Positions 8,760 through 17,341 of a DNA stretch of 32,303 bases are shown in pieces (the first letter of the stretch is position 1; every line of letters starts with the position of its first letter). The notes under the pieces were generated by a model. It searched no databases. It worked only from the letters and a program-made list of their open reading frames with translations, and had not been told where the DNA came from. The position numbers and the translations under genes were made by a program. Source of the DNA: Sandaracinaceae bacterium (GTDB lineage Bacteria; Myxococcota_A; Polyangia; Polyangiales; Sandaracinaceae); contig JAIBCE010000050.1 in the NCBI GenBank assembly GCA_019694315.1, positions 1-32,303 on the forward strand, in the 5' to 3' direction.

Positions 8760-11227
8760 GCGCCCTCTCCTTCGCTCGTAGCGCCGCGATCGAGCGCGTC
8801 CTCGAGCCCGAAGCGCCGCGCGAGCGACGTCGCCGCGGCGTCCATCTCGAGGCCGGCGGCGACGTCTCGTGGGGCGACGCGGAGCTTGAGCATCTGGTGC
8901 GCCGCGGTCCCCGAGCGACCGTGGCGCGCGAGGATCTTCTTCGCGATCGCCTCGCGCTCGCGGGGCGGGAAGAACGAGAACGCGAGGCGCAGCGAGGGCA
9001 GACCCACGAGCACGTCGTGATCGTCGAGCGCCACGAGCACCTCGTCGATCGCGGCCAGGAGTCCGTCGGCGTGAAGGGCCTCGGCGCGCGCCACGACGAA
9101 GAGCCCGCCGAGGAAATCGCCCAGGATCGTGGGCAGAGACGCGCCCTTGGTCGCCGCGACGGCGAGCGCCTCGCGCTCCTCGCTCGTCTCTCCCTGCGCG
9201 AGGCTCCACAGCGCTCCGAGCGCAGCGCCCCGGATCCCAGGCGGGGCCTGTGGATCGAGCGCGCGACGGCCGAAGACACCTTCCGCACGCCCGCGCTCCG
9301 CGGCCATGGTGCTCGGGCCTCGCACGATCACGTCGCGCATCGCGGCGACGGCGCGCACCTCCGCCTCGTCGAGCGGCGCCGTCGGTCCGACCACGCCCTC
9401 GAGCAGCCAGAGGCCACGCTCGAGCGACGCGGCGAGCACGCGCTCGAGGGCGCTCGCGCCCTGCGCCCCGAGGAGCTCTCCGTGCAGGAACACGTCGAAG
9501 AGCCGAGAGATCGCGGTGCCCACGTCTCCGAGCGCGTGCTCGTTCGCGATCGCCGACTCGACCCGCTCGATCACCTGCATCGCGAGGCCGCCGATGCCCA
9601 CGAACACCGCCGCGCCGAGCACCTCGGTGAGCGCGGCCAGCTTGCCTCCCGAGCGCACGAGCGCGTCCTCGAGGCGCGCGAGGGCGGCGCTCTCGAGCGT
9701 GGCGCCCCAGATGGACGCCTCGATCAGCGCGGGGTGCTGCTCGGTCGAGCGCGTGAGCGCCCAGACCTCGTCGAGCAGCGTGTCGGTCGCCCAGCGAGGC
9801 CCCGACGCGCGCACGTAGCCGGGGATCGCGAGCACCGAGAGCCTATGCAGGACGCGGCTCCGCGCGCGCCCCGCCTCGTCGCGGAGCGAGAGCTTCACCG
9901 TGCGGGGCTCGGCGGTGCTCACGAGGTCGTGCTTGGCGAGCTCGGCCTCCACGTCGAAGACGAGCGGCGGACGCGGCGTGCGCGGATCGAGCCTGCCCTC
10001 CCGCTCCCCCGAGAGCGCCGACACGATCTCGACCAGGAGCGGATCGGTGCGCGGCGCCATCGGGCCCCTCCGGGCCCATGGGAGCGGCGCGTCGAGGCCA
10101 TCCTTCACGAGCGCGCTCGCGAGCGCGTCGAGCAGATCGGTCCGGAGGAGCGCAGCGTGACCACGCATCGCACGCAGGGCCTCGGCGAGCGTGCGCGCCG
10201 CGATCAGATCGGCCGTGGACACGAGCTGCTTCTTCTTGCGGAGTCGCTCGACGGCGATCTCGAGCAGGCGCTCGGCCGCGTGCTCGGCGCCGCGCTCGAA
10301 CACGAGCTCGTAGAAGCCGGGCGACGGCATGCCCGCGTCATAGCCCGCGAACGCATCGAGGCGTCGATACGTGTACGGCACGAGGTAGCTGCCGAAGCGC
10401 GCGCTCTCCGAGGGCTGCGCCACGACGGGCATGGGCATGGTCTCGCCGTCGGCCTCGAAGGCCCGCACGATCTCGGCCGTGCGCTTCTCCACGAAGGGGG
10501 CGTGGAAGCCGCCACACACGAGCACCACGTCGCGCGCGGGGCTGCGGGCGCTGCCCTCGAGCACGGCCCACGCCGCAAAGCGCGACATGAGCTCCTCGCG
10601 GGGCGCATCGCGCGGCCCTCCAGGCTCGTCGTTGCGGAGGTGCTCGAAGTAGGTCGCGAGCCTGTGCGCGAGCTCGTCGAGCGAGGCGCCTCCCGCGCTC
10701 GCACCGACGGGACCCTCGAAGAGGTGATCCCAGAGTGTGTCGATGTCGTCGACGCCGTAGCGCTTGCAGAGCGCCTCCCCGTAGCGCTTGCTCGTGCGCG
10801 GTCCCTCGAGGACGCGCGCGTTCGGATCGTCGCTCGTGCCCGCGTCGGGCCCCTCCTGATCGGCGTAGCGGTTCGTGCGCCCCTCGAACGCCGGATCCCA
10901 CGCCGGCAGATCACAGAAGCGCACCTCCGCGCCGACGCGCGTGCCCTCGGTGAGGGCGACCCACTCCGGCGAGTAGCTGCAGAACGGCGTCCAGCTCGCG
11001 TGCCGTCGGCCCGGGTGATCGCCGCTCGCATCGGTGCGCGGCTCTTCACGCAGGAACGTGAAGATCGCGACCGGCATCGCGTGGGCGAGTCGCAGCTCGT
11101 CCATGCGCGCGTTCATGTCGGCGGGCCCCTCGATGAGCACGTGCGCAGGACGCACACGCTCGATCACGTGCGCGACGAGGCGCGCGCACGCCGGCGAGTG
11201 ATGGCGGATGCCGATGACGTGGAGCAT
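8756..11227 (-). CDS. DUF5682-family protein (YehM-like)
   Basis: 823 residues from ATG 11227; a TTG at 11263 is possible, and neither has a clear ribosome binding site. The start MLHVIGIRHHSPACA carries the GIRHHSP signature of DUF5682, and IEGPADMNARM follows at about 40. The central part includes VLVCGGFHAPFVEK and a long helical C-terminal half. The biochemical role is not established. In many bacteria the gene lies with a MoxR ATPase and a VWA protein, as here, and the conserved His-rich start suggests a metal site or enzymatic centre (inference). It sits 49 bp after the MoxR gene and overlaps the VWA gene by 4 bp. Confidence 0.85.
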   Translation of the reverse strand: MLHVIGIRHHSPACARLVAHVIERVRPAHVLIEGPADMNARMDELRLAHAMPVAIFTFLREEPRTDASGDHPGRRHASWTPFCSYSPEWVALTEGTRVGAEVRFCDLPAWDPAFEGRTNRYADQEGPDAGTSDDPNARVLEGPRTSKRYGEALCKRYGVDDIDTLWDHLFEGPVGASAGGASLDELAHRLATYFEHLRNDEPGGPRDAPREELMSRFAAWAVLEGSARSPARDVVLVCGGFHAPFVEKRTAEIVRAFEADGETMPMPVVAQPSESARFGSYLVPYTYRRLDAFAGYDAGMPSPGFYELVFERGAEHAAERLLEIAVERLRKKKQLVSTADLIAARTLAEALRAMRGHAALLRTDLLDALASALVKDGLDAPLPWARRGPMAPRTDPLLVEIVSALSGEREGRLDPRTPRPPLVFDVEAELAKHDLVSTAEPRTVKLSLRDEAGRARSRVLHRLSVLAIPGYVRASGPRWATDTLLDEVWALTRSTEQHPALIEASIWGATLESAALARLEDALVRSGGKLAALTEVLGAAVFVGIGGLAMQVIERVESAIANEHALGDVGTAISRLFDVFLHGELLGAQGASALERVLAASLERGLWLLEGVVGPTAPLDEAEVRAVAAMRDVIVRGPSTMAAERGRAEGVFGRRALDPQAPPGIRGAALGALWSLAQGETSEEREALAVAATKGASLPTILGDFLGGLFVVARAEALHADGLLAAIDEVLVALDDHDVLVGLPSLRLAFSFFPPREREAIAKKILARHGRSGTAAHQMLKLRVAPRDVAAGLEMDAAATSLARRFGLEDALDRGATSEGEGA

Positions 11228-11276
11228 GGCGGACGAGGAGCAAGCGGGGATGGGCCCGAGCAAGCGGCTGCGCGCG

Positions 11277-12437
11277 TCAGCCGGGAAGGAGGTGCCGCGC
11301 CTCGTAGAGCTGCTTCCAGTGCTCGCCCTGGCGCTGGCCGACGCGCTGCTCGAGGTAGCGCCTAATTTTCTTCAGGTCCTCGGCGTTGTCCTTGGCGGCC
11401 GTGCCCGCGAGGCACTCGACGACGTCGGCGGGCGTCCCCGCGTCGCCGCGGAGGAACCAGCCGCGCACACCCACCGCGTGCGCGACGGTCACGGCCTCGG
11501 CCGTCGACATCACGCTCGAGAGGCGCTCGATCGCGTTGCCGTCGTGGACCTCGCCGGTGCGCAGCTCGCGGAACGTCGTGACCAGCACCTCGATCACGCT
11601 CTCGGGCGGAGCGTGCGGCACGCCGGAGCGCTCGAGCAGGCGCTGCGCCTCCTGGCGCACGAGCTCCATCTCGGCGCGGAGATCGAGGATGGGAAAGACC
11701 GTCTCGAAGTTGAAGCGACGCTTGAGCGCCGCCGACATCTCGTTGACGCCGCGATCGCGTGTGTTCGCCGTGGCGATCACGTTGAAGCCCTCGCGCGCGT
11801 AGAGCATGCCCGGATCCGCACCGTCGGCGCTCGGCCCCTCGGAGGAGAGCTCGGGCACCGCGAGCACGCGATCGGAGAGCATCGAGAGCATCGCGTCCTG
11901 CACCTCGAGCGGGCAGCGCGTGATCTCCTCGAAGCGCACGATCTTGCCGAGCTTCATGCCCGTGTAGAGCGGCGCCGGCACGAGCGCGCGCGGCGAGGGG
12001 CCCTCGTTCACGAGCAGCGCGTAGTTCCACGAGTACTTGATCTGATCCTCGGTGGTGGCCGCGCCGCCCTGGATCGTCAGCGTGGAGGTGCCCGAGACCG
12101 CGGCCGCGATCAGCTCGCTGAGGAGCGACTTCGCGGTGCCCGGCTCACCCACCAGCATGAGGCCACGCGTGGTCGCGAGGGTCACGAGGCAGCGATCGAT
12201 CAGCGACGGCGGCAAGACGAGCTTGCGCTTGATCCGTCGCCGCTCGTCGCCGAGGAGGAAGGTCCGCGCCGCGCGCAGCGAGAGCTGCCAGCCGGGCGGA
12301 CGCGGGCCATCGTCCTCGTCGCGCAGTCGCTCGAGCTCCTCCGCGTGGAGGATCTCCGCCGGAGGCCGCTGCAAGCGCTGGGGCTCTCTGGGCTCGTCGT
12401 TCCGCGACTCGTCGGCCGTCTTCTTCTTCGCCGCCAC
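11277..12437 (-). CDS. MoxR-family AAA+ ATPase (YehL-like)
   Basis: 386 residues. The N-terminal 70 residues are charged. The AAA+ core has Walker A GEPGTAKS at 97-104, Walker B IVRFEE at 166-171, sensor 1 IATAN at 221-225 and an arginine-finger region ALKRRF at 237-242. A helical lid domain follows. MoxR ATPases form hexamers that remodel or insert cofactors into client enzymes together with a VWA protein. This one heads the MoxR-DUF5682-VWA triad. The start is GTG 12437, six bases after AAGGAG. The gene begins 101 bp after the end of bcrD on the same strand, so it may be co-transcribed with the benzoyl-CoA reductase operon; I see no clear terminator in that gap. Confidence 0.92.
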   Translation of the reverse strand: MAAKKKTADESRNDEPREPQRLQRPPAEILHAEELERLRDEDDGPRPPGWQLSLRAARTFLLGDERRRIKRKLVLPPSLIDRCLVTLATTRGLMLVGEPGTAKSLLSELIAAAVSGTSTLTIQGGAATTEDQIKYSWNYALLVNEGPSPRALVPAPLYTGMKLGKIVRFEEITRCPLEVQDAMLSMLSDRVLAVPELSSEGPSADGADPGMLYAREGFNVIATANTRDRGVNEMSAALKRRFNFETVFPILDLRAEMELVRQEAQRLLERSGVPHAPPESVIEVLVTTFRELRTGEVHDGNAIERLSSVMSTAEAVTVAHAVGVRGWFLRGDAGTPADVVECLAGTAAKDNAEDLKKIRRYLEQRVGQRQGEHWKQLYEARHLLPG

Positions 12438-12538
12438 GGTGTCTCCTTCGCGCGCCGCGCGCGGCGACAGGCTACCGCACGGCCATGGCGCGCGTCGGCC
12501 CGTTCCGCGACCGTGCGTCGAGGAGGCGAGGGATCCGC

Positions 12539-13456
12539 TCAGACCGAGGCGTGCGGCGCGCTCTCTCCCGCAGCGAGACGCTCCGCGCGGTAGGCCCCCC
12601 AGAGCGCGGCGCCGATCGCGCCTGCGAACACGCCCTCGGGGTGCGGTCGGATCTCGAGCGGCAGCGCGGTCTCGACGGCCTCAGCCTGCCCGGGCTTGCT
12701 CGGCCCCTTCTTCTTCGGCGGCTTGCCGAGCGCCTCGCGCAGCGCGCCGGTGAGGCCGGCGTCGGCCGAGAGGCCGCCCGTGACGAGCACGACACCCTCG
12801 GCGCGCGCGTTGCGCAACAGCTTCGCGAAGCCACCCGCCATCGACTCGTGGATGCCCTTGAGGATGTTCTGCGTGGTGACGCCGCGAGAGACCATGTTGA
12901 TGACGTCCGTCTCGGCGAGCACCGCGCAGATGCCCGACACCTTCTCCGCGCTGGTGCCCTCGAGCGAGAGCCGCCCGACCTCGTCGAGCGTCACGCCCAG
13001 GTAGCGCGCGATGTTCTCGAGGAATTGCCCAGTGCCCGACGCGCACTGGCTCGTCATGCGGTAGTCGAGGACCTTCGCGCGCTCGTCGAAGCGGATCGCG
13101 CGTGCGTGGAGCGAGCCCACGTCGAGCGCCGCGCGCACCGCGGGATCGAGGAAGAGCGCGCCGCGCGCGTGTGCGGTCATGCCGTAGAAGTGCCCCGTCG
13201 CGCCCTCCACGGTCTCGCCCTCGCCGGTGGTCGCGACGTAGACGAGGTCGCGCTTGGACACGCCCGCACGCTCCATCGCGTCGGCCCACGTGCTCTGCAC
13301 GATCTGGTTCTGATCACGGCGTCGCGTGCGCTCCACCACCCGCGAGAGCACGCGCGCGCCCACGCGCTCGCGGCCGCTGCCTGCCGGGCTCTCGACCACG
13401 GCGACCTTCACGGTGCTCGAGCCCACGTCGATCCCGACGCTCACTACGTTGCCCAT
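12539..13456 (-). CDS. bcrD: Benzoyl-CoA reductase ATPase subunit, BcrD/BzdQ/BadG type
   Basis: 305 residues, the size of the smaller ATPase subunit. It belongs to the BadF/BadG/BcrA/BcrD (ASKHA) family. The phosphate-1 loop GIDVGSSTVKVAV is at 8-20 and the second nucleotide motif is DVGSLHARA at 112-120, the variant typical of BcrD where BcrA has DIGGQD. SQCASGTGQFLENIA at 136-150 contains Cys138, Cys177 is in SGICAVLAETD, and VTGGLS is at 225-230. Cys138 and the equivalent BcrA cysteine are expected to hold the [4Fe-4S] cluster that passes electrons, driven by ATP hydrolysis, to the substrate-reducing subunits. The ATG at 13456 overlaps the bcrA stop as TGATG. A Lys/Pro-rich insert (247-256, KPPKKKGPSK) is unusual. 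Confidence 0.92.
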   Translation of the reverse strand: MGNVVSVGIDVGSSTVKVAVVESPAGSGRERVGARVLSRVVERTRRRDQNQIVQSTWADAMERAGVSKRDLVYVATTGEGETVEGATGHFYGMTAHARGALFLDPAVRAALDVGSLHARAIRFDERAKVLDYRMTSQCASGTGQFLENIARYLGVTLDEVGRLSLEGTSAEKVSGICAVLAETDVINMVSRGVTTQNILKGIHESMAGGFAKLLRNARAEGVVLVTGGLSADAGLTGALREALGKPPKKKGPSKPGQAEAVETALPLEIRPHPEGVFAGAIGAALWGAYRAERLAAGESAPHASV

Positions 13457-14766
13457 CACGCCTCCACGTCCTGGGTCGCGCGTCGCGCGAATTCCGCGGC
13501 GCCGTGCGCGCCCGTGTAGATCGAGCTCGGGGAGATGTTGAGCGTGCGCTCGCCGTAGTTCTCGACCACGAGCTGCCGCAGCGCCTTGACCGCCGCGGGG
13601 TTGTTCGCGACGCCGCCCGTGAACGTGAACTCGTCGGCGATGCCGCCCGAGCGCGCCAGGAGCGCCATCGCACGCAGGATGATCGCGCGGTGCAGGCCCG
13701 CGAGGATGTCCTCGCGTCGCTGCCCCATCGTGAGGCGGTCGCGCAGCTCCGCGCCGGCGAACACGGTGCAGGTGCTGTTGATCTTCACGTGGCGCGTGGA
13801 CTCGAGCGCGAGCGGTCCGAGCTCGTGCACGCCCATGTTCATCTCGTCGGCGATGTAGCCGAGGTAGCGCCCGCAGCCCGCAGCGCAGCGATCGTTCATC
13901 TGGAAGCTCGTGACGATGCCGCGGTCGTCGACCTGGATCGCCTTGGTGTCCTGGCCGCCGATGTCGAGCACGGTCGCGGTGCGCGGGAACGCGAGGTGCG
14001 CGCCGAGCCCGTGACAGAGGATCTCGGAGCGGATGTCGTCCTTGGCGAACGGCAGCGTCTGACGACCGTAGCCCGTGCCGATCGTGCGCACGAGATCGAG
14101 CGGCGCGTCGGCCGCCTGCGCGACGGCCGCCTCGTACTTCGCGCGACGCTCGGGTGTCTCGCCGCCGAGGCACTCCGCGAGCGCGACGCGGATGTTGCCC
14201 TCGAAGGTGAGGTCCATGCGCGCGTTCTCGACGACGATGATCACCTTGTCGAACACGCTCATGAGCGCGTCGAAGGGCACGGCGCGATCGGCGTGCTTCT
14301 CCGCGAGGCGCCCGTAGTCGCCCGCCGCCTGATCGCGGAAGAAATCCGAGCTCGGGCCCACGCTGAGCTTGGGCCGACGCCAGTCGCGCTCCATCGCCTC
14401 GAAGATCTCGCGCACCTTGGGCACCAGCCCGTCGCCATACTGCGAGAGGCGAGCGCTCGCGGCCTCCTTCACGGCCTCCTCGCGGAGCGAGGCGAGCTGT
14501 ACGAGGCGCTGCACCTTGCGGAAGCGGTGGAGCAGGCGCTTGCGGAACTGCACCGCTTCGTCGCCTGTCTCGCCTTCTCGCTCGAGCGCGCGATCGAGCA
14601 GCGTGAAGCGTGCGTCGACGCGCGCCTCGTCGCGCGCGATGTCGGCGGCGAGGTGATAGTTCGAGCGGCTGTTCGTGATGCCGCGGCCGAGGATCGCTCC
14701 GGCCTCGTCCATCATCACGGCCTTGGTCGTGGTGGATCCGAGATCGATGCCGAGGAAGGCCTTCAC
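13456..14766 (-). CDS. bcrA: Benzoyl-CoA reductase ATPase subunit, BcrA/BzdP/BadF type
   Basis: 436 residues, matching the larger (about 48 kDa) ATPase subunit. The ASKHA fold has GIDLGSTTTKAVM at 6-18, a family-specific insertion at about 60-225, DIGGQDTKAI at 268-277, DRCAAGCGRYLGYIA at 292-306 with Cys294 and Cys298, CTVFAGAE at 333-340, and TGGVANN at 383-389. With BcrD it forms the electron-activation module of class I benzoyl-CoA reductase and couples ATP hydrolysis to electron transfer. The GTG start at 14766 is preceded by GGAGGTGCTGCC, an excellent ribosome binding site, and overlaps the bcrB stop by 4 bp (GTGA). The stop overlaps the bcrD start by 1 bp. Confidence 0.93.
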   Translation of the reverse strand: MKAFLGIDLGSTTTKAVMMDEAGAILGRGITNSRSNYHLAADIARDEARVDARFTLLDRALEREGETGDEAVQFRKRLLHRFRKVQRLVQLASLREEAVKEAASARLSQYGDGLVPKVREIFEAMERDWRRPKLSVGPSSDFFRDQAAGDYGRLAEKHADRAVPFDALMSVFDKVIIVVENARMDLTFEGNIRVALAECLGGETPERRAKYEAAVAQAADAPLDLVRTIGTGYGRQTLPFAKDDIRSEILCHGLGAHLAFPRTATVLDIGGQDTKAIQVDDRGIVTSFQMNDRCAAGCGRYLGYIADEMNMGVHELGPLALESTRHVKINSTCTVFAGAELRDRLTMGQRREDILAGLHRAIILRAMALLARSGGIADEFTFTGGVANNPAAVKALRQLVVENYGERTLNISPSSIYTGAHGAAEFARRATQDVEA

Positions 14767-16139
14767 GGCAGCACCTCCAGCCGACGCGGTCCGCTCGATC
14801 CGCCGCCCGCCGCACCGCTCGGACCTCGCGGCGCACCAGGGCTCTTGCGCTTCTGCTCGATCATCTGGAGGTAGCTCTCGAGGCGGTTCTTGACGTTCGC
14901 CGCCGAGAAGTACCGGGGATCGACGAGATCGGTCTCGATGAAGCCGCCCGGCACACCGGTGCGCTCCTCGACCTCGCGCAGGATCATGAGCTGGCCCGCC
15001 GAGAAGCTGTTGCAGCTCTTGACCGAGTTGATGAGGAGGCCGTCGGCCTGGTACTCGCGCACGTAGCGAGCGAGGATCTCGATGCGCGACGGCAGGTTGA
15101 GGTTCGTGTAGCAACCCGCGCAGTAGTCCGCGAGCGACTCGAGGGGACGCTTGGGATCGTGCCGGAAGCCGTGATCGTAGAAGCCGCCGACCTTCGTGTA
15201 CGAGCTCGCGACGACGACGGCGCCCTCGCCGCTGAACATCTTCCAGAACTCCTGGAAGCTCGGCCAGCTCGGCGGGCCCTCGACCACGAGGCGATAGCGC
15301 TCGTTCGTGAGCGGGCCATCGGGCGTGATCGGCCCGAGGCGCTGATCGAGGCGCACCTGCACCTCGGAGCGCAGGGTCTTGTAGTACTCGACCGCCGCGT
15401 CGGTGCCGCGGAAGGCCGTGAAGATGGGCCCGATGTAGTAGACGCCTCCGAAGTAGGCATCGATCGGCGAGGGCTTGTTCTTGGCCGACTCGAGCACCCA
15501 GACGAGATCGTCCTCGGCGACCGACGACTTCGCGAGCGCCTCCTCCAGCTTGGCCTCGTCGAGCTTCTTGCCCGTGACCTGCTCGAGCTTCGGGATCACC
15601 TCGGAGCGCAGCTGATCGACCACGTACTTGCGCATCTCGTCGGTGAACTCTCCGTCGCCCTGGTAGGGGACGTGCAGCATCGCGACCGGGCAGTCGTACT
15701 CGCGCTTGAGGAGCTCGAACCACTTCATGAACGTGAAGCAGCCCGTGTACGAGAGGAGCAGGAGATCCGGCGGCGGCAGCTTCTCGCCGGTCGGCCCGAC
15801 GTTGCCGGCGCGCAGCATCCCGATGTCACTCTTGACGTACGCGCAGACGTCCTCGGAGTGACCCAGGCGCTCGGCCTCGAGGATGTAGCCGCCCGACTTC
15901 TTGCGCATGCCCGACTGCAGGGCGTTGATCTCGGGATAGAGCGGCAGCACGTCGAACGCGTGCAGGAGCTCCGTGAGGTTTCCGGGCACGAAGGTGTAGA
16001 CGACCTTCTTGCCCTCCTCCTTCGCCCGCGAGAGCGCGGTGAAGTGGCCCGCGATCATCTCCTTCTGGAGGAGCATCGAGGCGTCCTTGACCTCGCGCTC
16101 CCCTTCGCGTCCCCCGGTCGTCTCTCGCTCCGCGCTCAT
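14763..16139 (-). CDS. bcrB: Benzoyl-CoA reductase subunit BcrB/BzdO/BadE
   Basis: 458 residues, the size of BcrB (about 49 kDa). It belongs to the 2-hydroxyacyl-CoA dehydratase/benzoyl-CoA reductase family, with GKKVVYTFVPGNLTELLHA near 43. Candidate Fe-S ligands are Cys99 (EDVCAYVKSDIG), Cys134 (SYTGCFTFMKWFE) and Cys376 (SVKSCNSFSAGQ); Cys340 and Cys343 (DYCAGCY) are also present. The BcrBC heterodimer holds the [4Fe-4S] clusters and the benzoyl-CoA site, where the aromatic ring is reduced by two electrons to cyclohexa-1,5-diene-1-carbonyl-CoA. A Gly/Pro/Ser-rich tail (433-452) is an extension. The ATG at 16139 overlaps the bcrC stop as ATGA. Confidence 0.92.
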   Translation of the reverse strand: MSAERETTGGREGEREVKDASMLLQKEMIAGHFTALSRAKEEGKKVVYTFVPGNLTELLHAFDVLPLYPEINALQSGMRKKSGGYILEAERLGHSEDVCAYVKSDIGMLRAGNVGPTGEKLPPPDLLLLSYTGCFTFMKWFELLKREYDCPVAMLHVPYQGDGEFTDEMRKYVVDQLRSEVIPKLEQVTGKKLDEAKLEEALAKSSVAEDDLVWVLESAKNKPSPIDAYFGGVYYIGPIFTAFRGTDAAVEYYKTLRSEVQVRLDQRLGPITPDGPLTNERYRLVVEGPPSWPSFQEFWKMFSGEGAVVVASSYTKVGGFYDHGFRHDPKRPLESLADYCAGCYTNLNLPSRIEILARYVREYQADGLLINSVKSCNSFSAGQLMILREVEERTGVPGGFIETDLVDPRYFSAANVKNRLESYLQMIEQKRKSPGAPRGPSGAAGGGSSGPRRLEVLP

Positions 16140-17341
16140 GGCTCGCTCCACAGCTTGATCGAGTCGGCGAAGGTGCCCGCCTGCTCGCGAATCACTTGGA
16201 ATTGACCGAGATTCTCGGCGTACTTGAAGGCCGTCCACGGCACGCGCGCCGCATCCAGCGTGTCTTGCAGGATGGGCTGCTCGAGCAGCGCCGGATCACA
16301 GAAGCTCGGGGCCGCGAGCACCACGCCCTCGGCGCGCTGCTTCTTCACGAGCGTCACGAGGGGCTCGCCGCGATCGCCGTGCGGCTCGTAGCGCGCCGCG
16401 GTGGGCGGGCTGTGACGGAGAAAGCCCGTGGCGAGCGCGAGCAGCGGATCCCCCTCGGTCGACACGTCCTCGGTGGGCCAGCGTCGACCGAGCGCGGTGT
16501 CGTCGGACACGACGTAGCAGCCTGCGAGCTCGAGCGTGCGGATGAGCTCGATGGGCGGCTGCTCGCAGAACGCCCCCGTGAGCACCACGCGCGCGTTGTC
16601 GCGGCGCGGGCGATCGCTCTCGAGCGCGGCCGCGATGTACTCGCGCACGAGCGCCGTGTGTTCCTCGACCGGCAGCACGTTGCCCGCGAAGAGCACGAGG
16701 TAGCTCTCGTAGGTGGGGACGCGCCACGGCTCCTTGGCGCGCAGCTCGAGCAGCTCGCCGATGACACGACGGTTCTCGTTGTAGCGGGCGATCGAGCGGC
16801 GCAGCGTCTCGTCCGCGTCCTCGGTGGTGCCCGAGAGGCGCCGGAGATCGGCGTAGAGGTGACGCAGCTCCTCTCGATAGAAGCGGCCACCGACCTCGGG
16901 CTCGTAGTTCTGCGGTACGTCGAAGTAGCGGACGTACTTGCCCGGGAACTTCACCTTCCACATGCCCGACAGGTTGCGGATCACGTCGCAGATCGACGGG
17001 AACAGCATGCCGTCGAGCACATCGAGCCGACCGGTGAGCGCGAGCTCGATCGTGCTCCGAGGGATCTGGCAGATGTACGACTGGAACCAGGCATCACCGC
17101 GGATGATCTCGACCTGACCGCGGCCGCCCATGATCCCGACCGGCAGCATGCCCGCCGCGTCGATGAGCTCGCGCGGCACGTAGATCGGCATGTAGCCGAC
17201 CACCTTGCGGCCGCCGCGGGCCGCGCGCCAGTCGTGGACCGTTCGCAGATCGACGTCGTGATAGAGCGCCTCGCAGCGCGCGATGACGGCGGAGAGACGC
17301 GGCGTGGCGCCGGGAGAGCCGGACGAAGAGTCCTCGTGCAT
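16136..17341 (-). CDS. bcrC: Benzoyl-CoA reductase subunit BcrC/BzdN/BadD
   Basis: 401 residues, close to BcrC (about 43 kDa). Family features are VVGYMPIYVPRELIDAAGM (47-65), QSYICQIPRSTIELAL (87-102) with Cys91, FPSICDVIRNLSGMW (114-128) with Cys118, and APSFCDPALLEQP (344-356) with Cys348. These three cysteines are the likely [4Fe-4S] ligands. A short Ser/Gly-rich leader precedes the domain. It forms the substrate-reducing half with BcrB. The ATG at 17341 overlaps the dch stop by one base (TGATG), and the stop overlaps bcrB (ATGA). A GTG four codons earlier (17353) is possible but less likely. Confidence 0.92.
   Translation of the reverse strand: MHEDSSSGSPGATPRLSAVIARCEALYHDVDLRTVHDWRAARGGRKVVGYMPIYVPRELIDAAGMLPVGIMGGRGQVEIIRGDAWFQSYICQIPRSTIELALTGRLDVLDGMLFPSICDVIRNLSGMWKVKFPGKYVRYFDVPQNYEPEVGGRFYREELRHLYADLRRLSGTTEDADETLRRSIARYNENRRVIGELLELRAKEPWRVPTYESYLVLFAGNVLPVEEHTALVREYIAAALESDRPRRDNARVVLTGAFCEQPPIELIRTLELAGCYVVSDDTALGRRWPTEDVSTEGDPLLALATGFLRHSPPTAARYEPHGDRGEPLVTLVKKQRAEGVVLAAPSFCDPALLEQPILQDTLDAARVPWTAFKYAENLGQFQVIREQAGTFADSIKLWSEP

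Noticed and set aside
8897..11365. 822-codon plus-strand frame opposite the DUF5682 gene
   Set aside because: It mirrors a recognised family on the other strand and has a biased, motif-free composition.
12438..12538. Possible terminator between bcrD and the MoxR gene
   Set aside because: The GC-rich runs here do not form a clean isolated hairpin with a tail, so none is claimed.
12539..17341. Reading the reductase genes as a 2-hydroxyglutaryl-CoA dehydratase system
   Set aside because: Dehydratases need a single activator ATPase. Here two different ATPase subunits of BcrA and BcrD type, and Dch/Had/Oah neighbours, point to benzoyl-CoA reductase.
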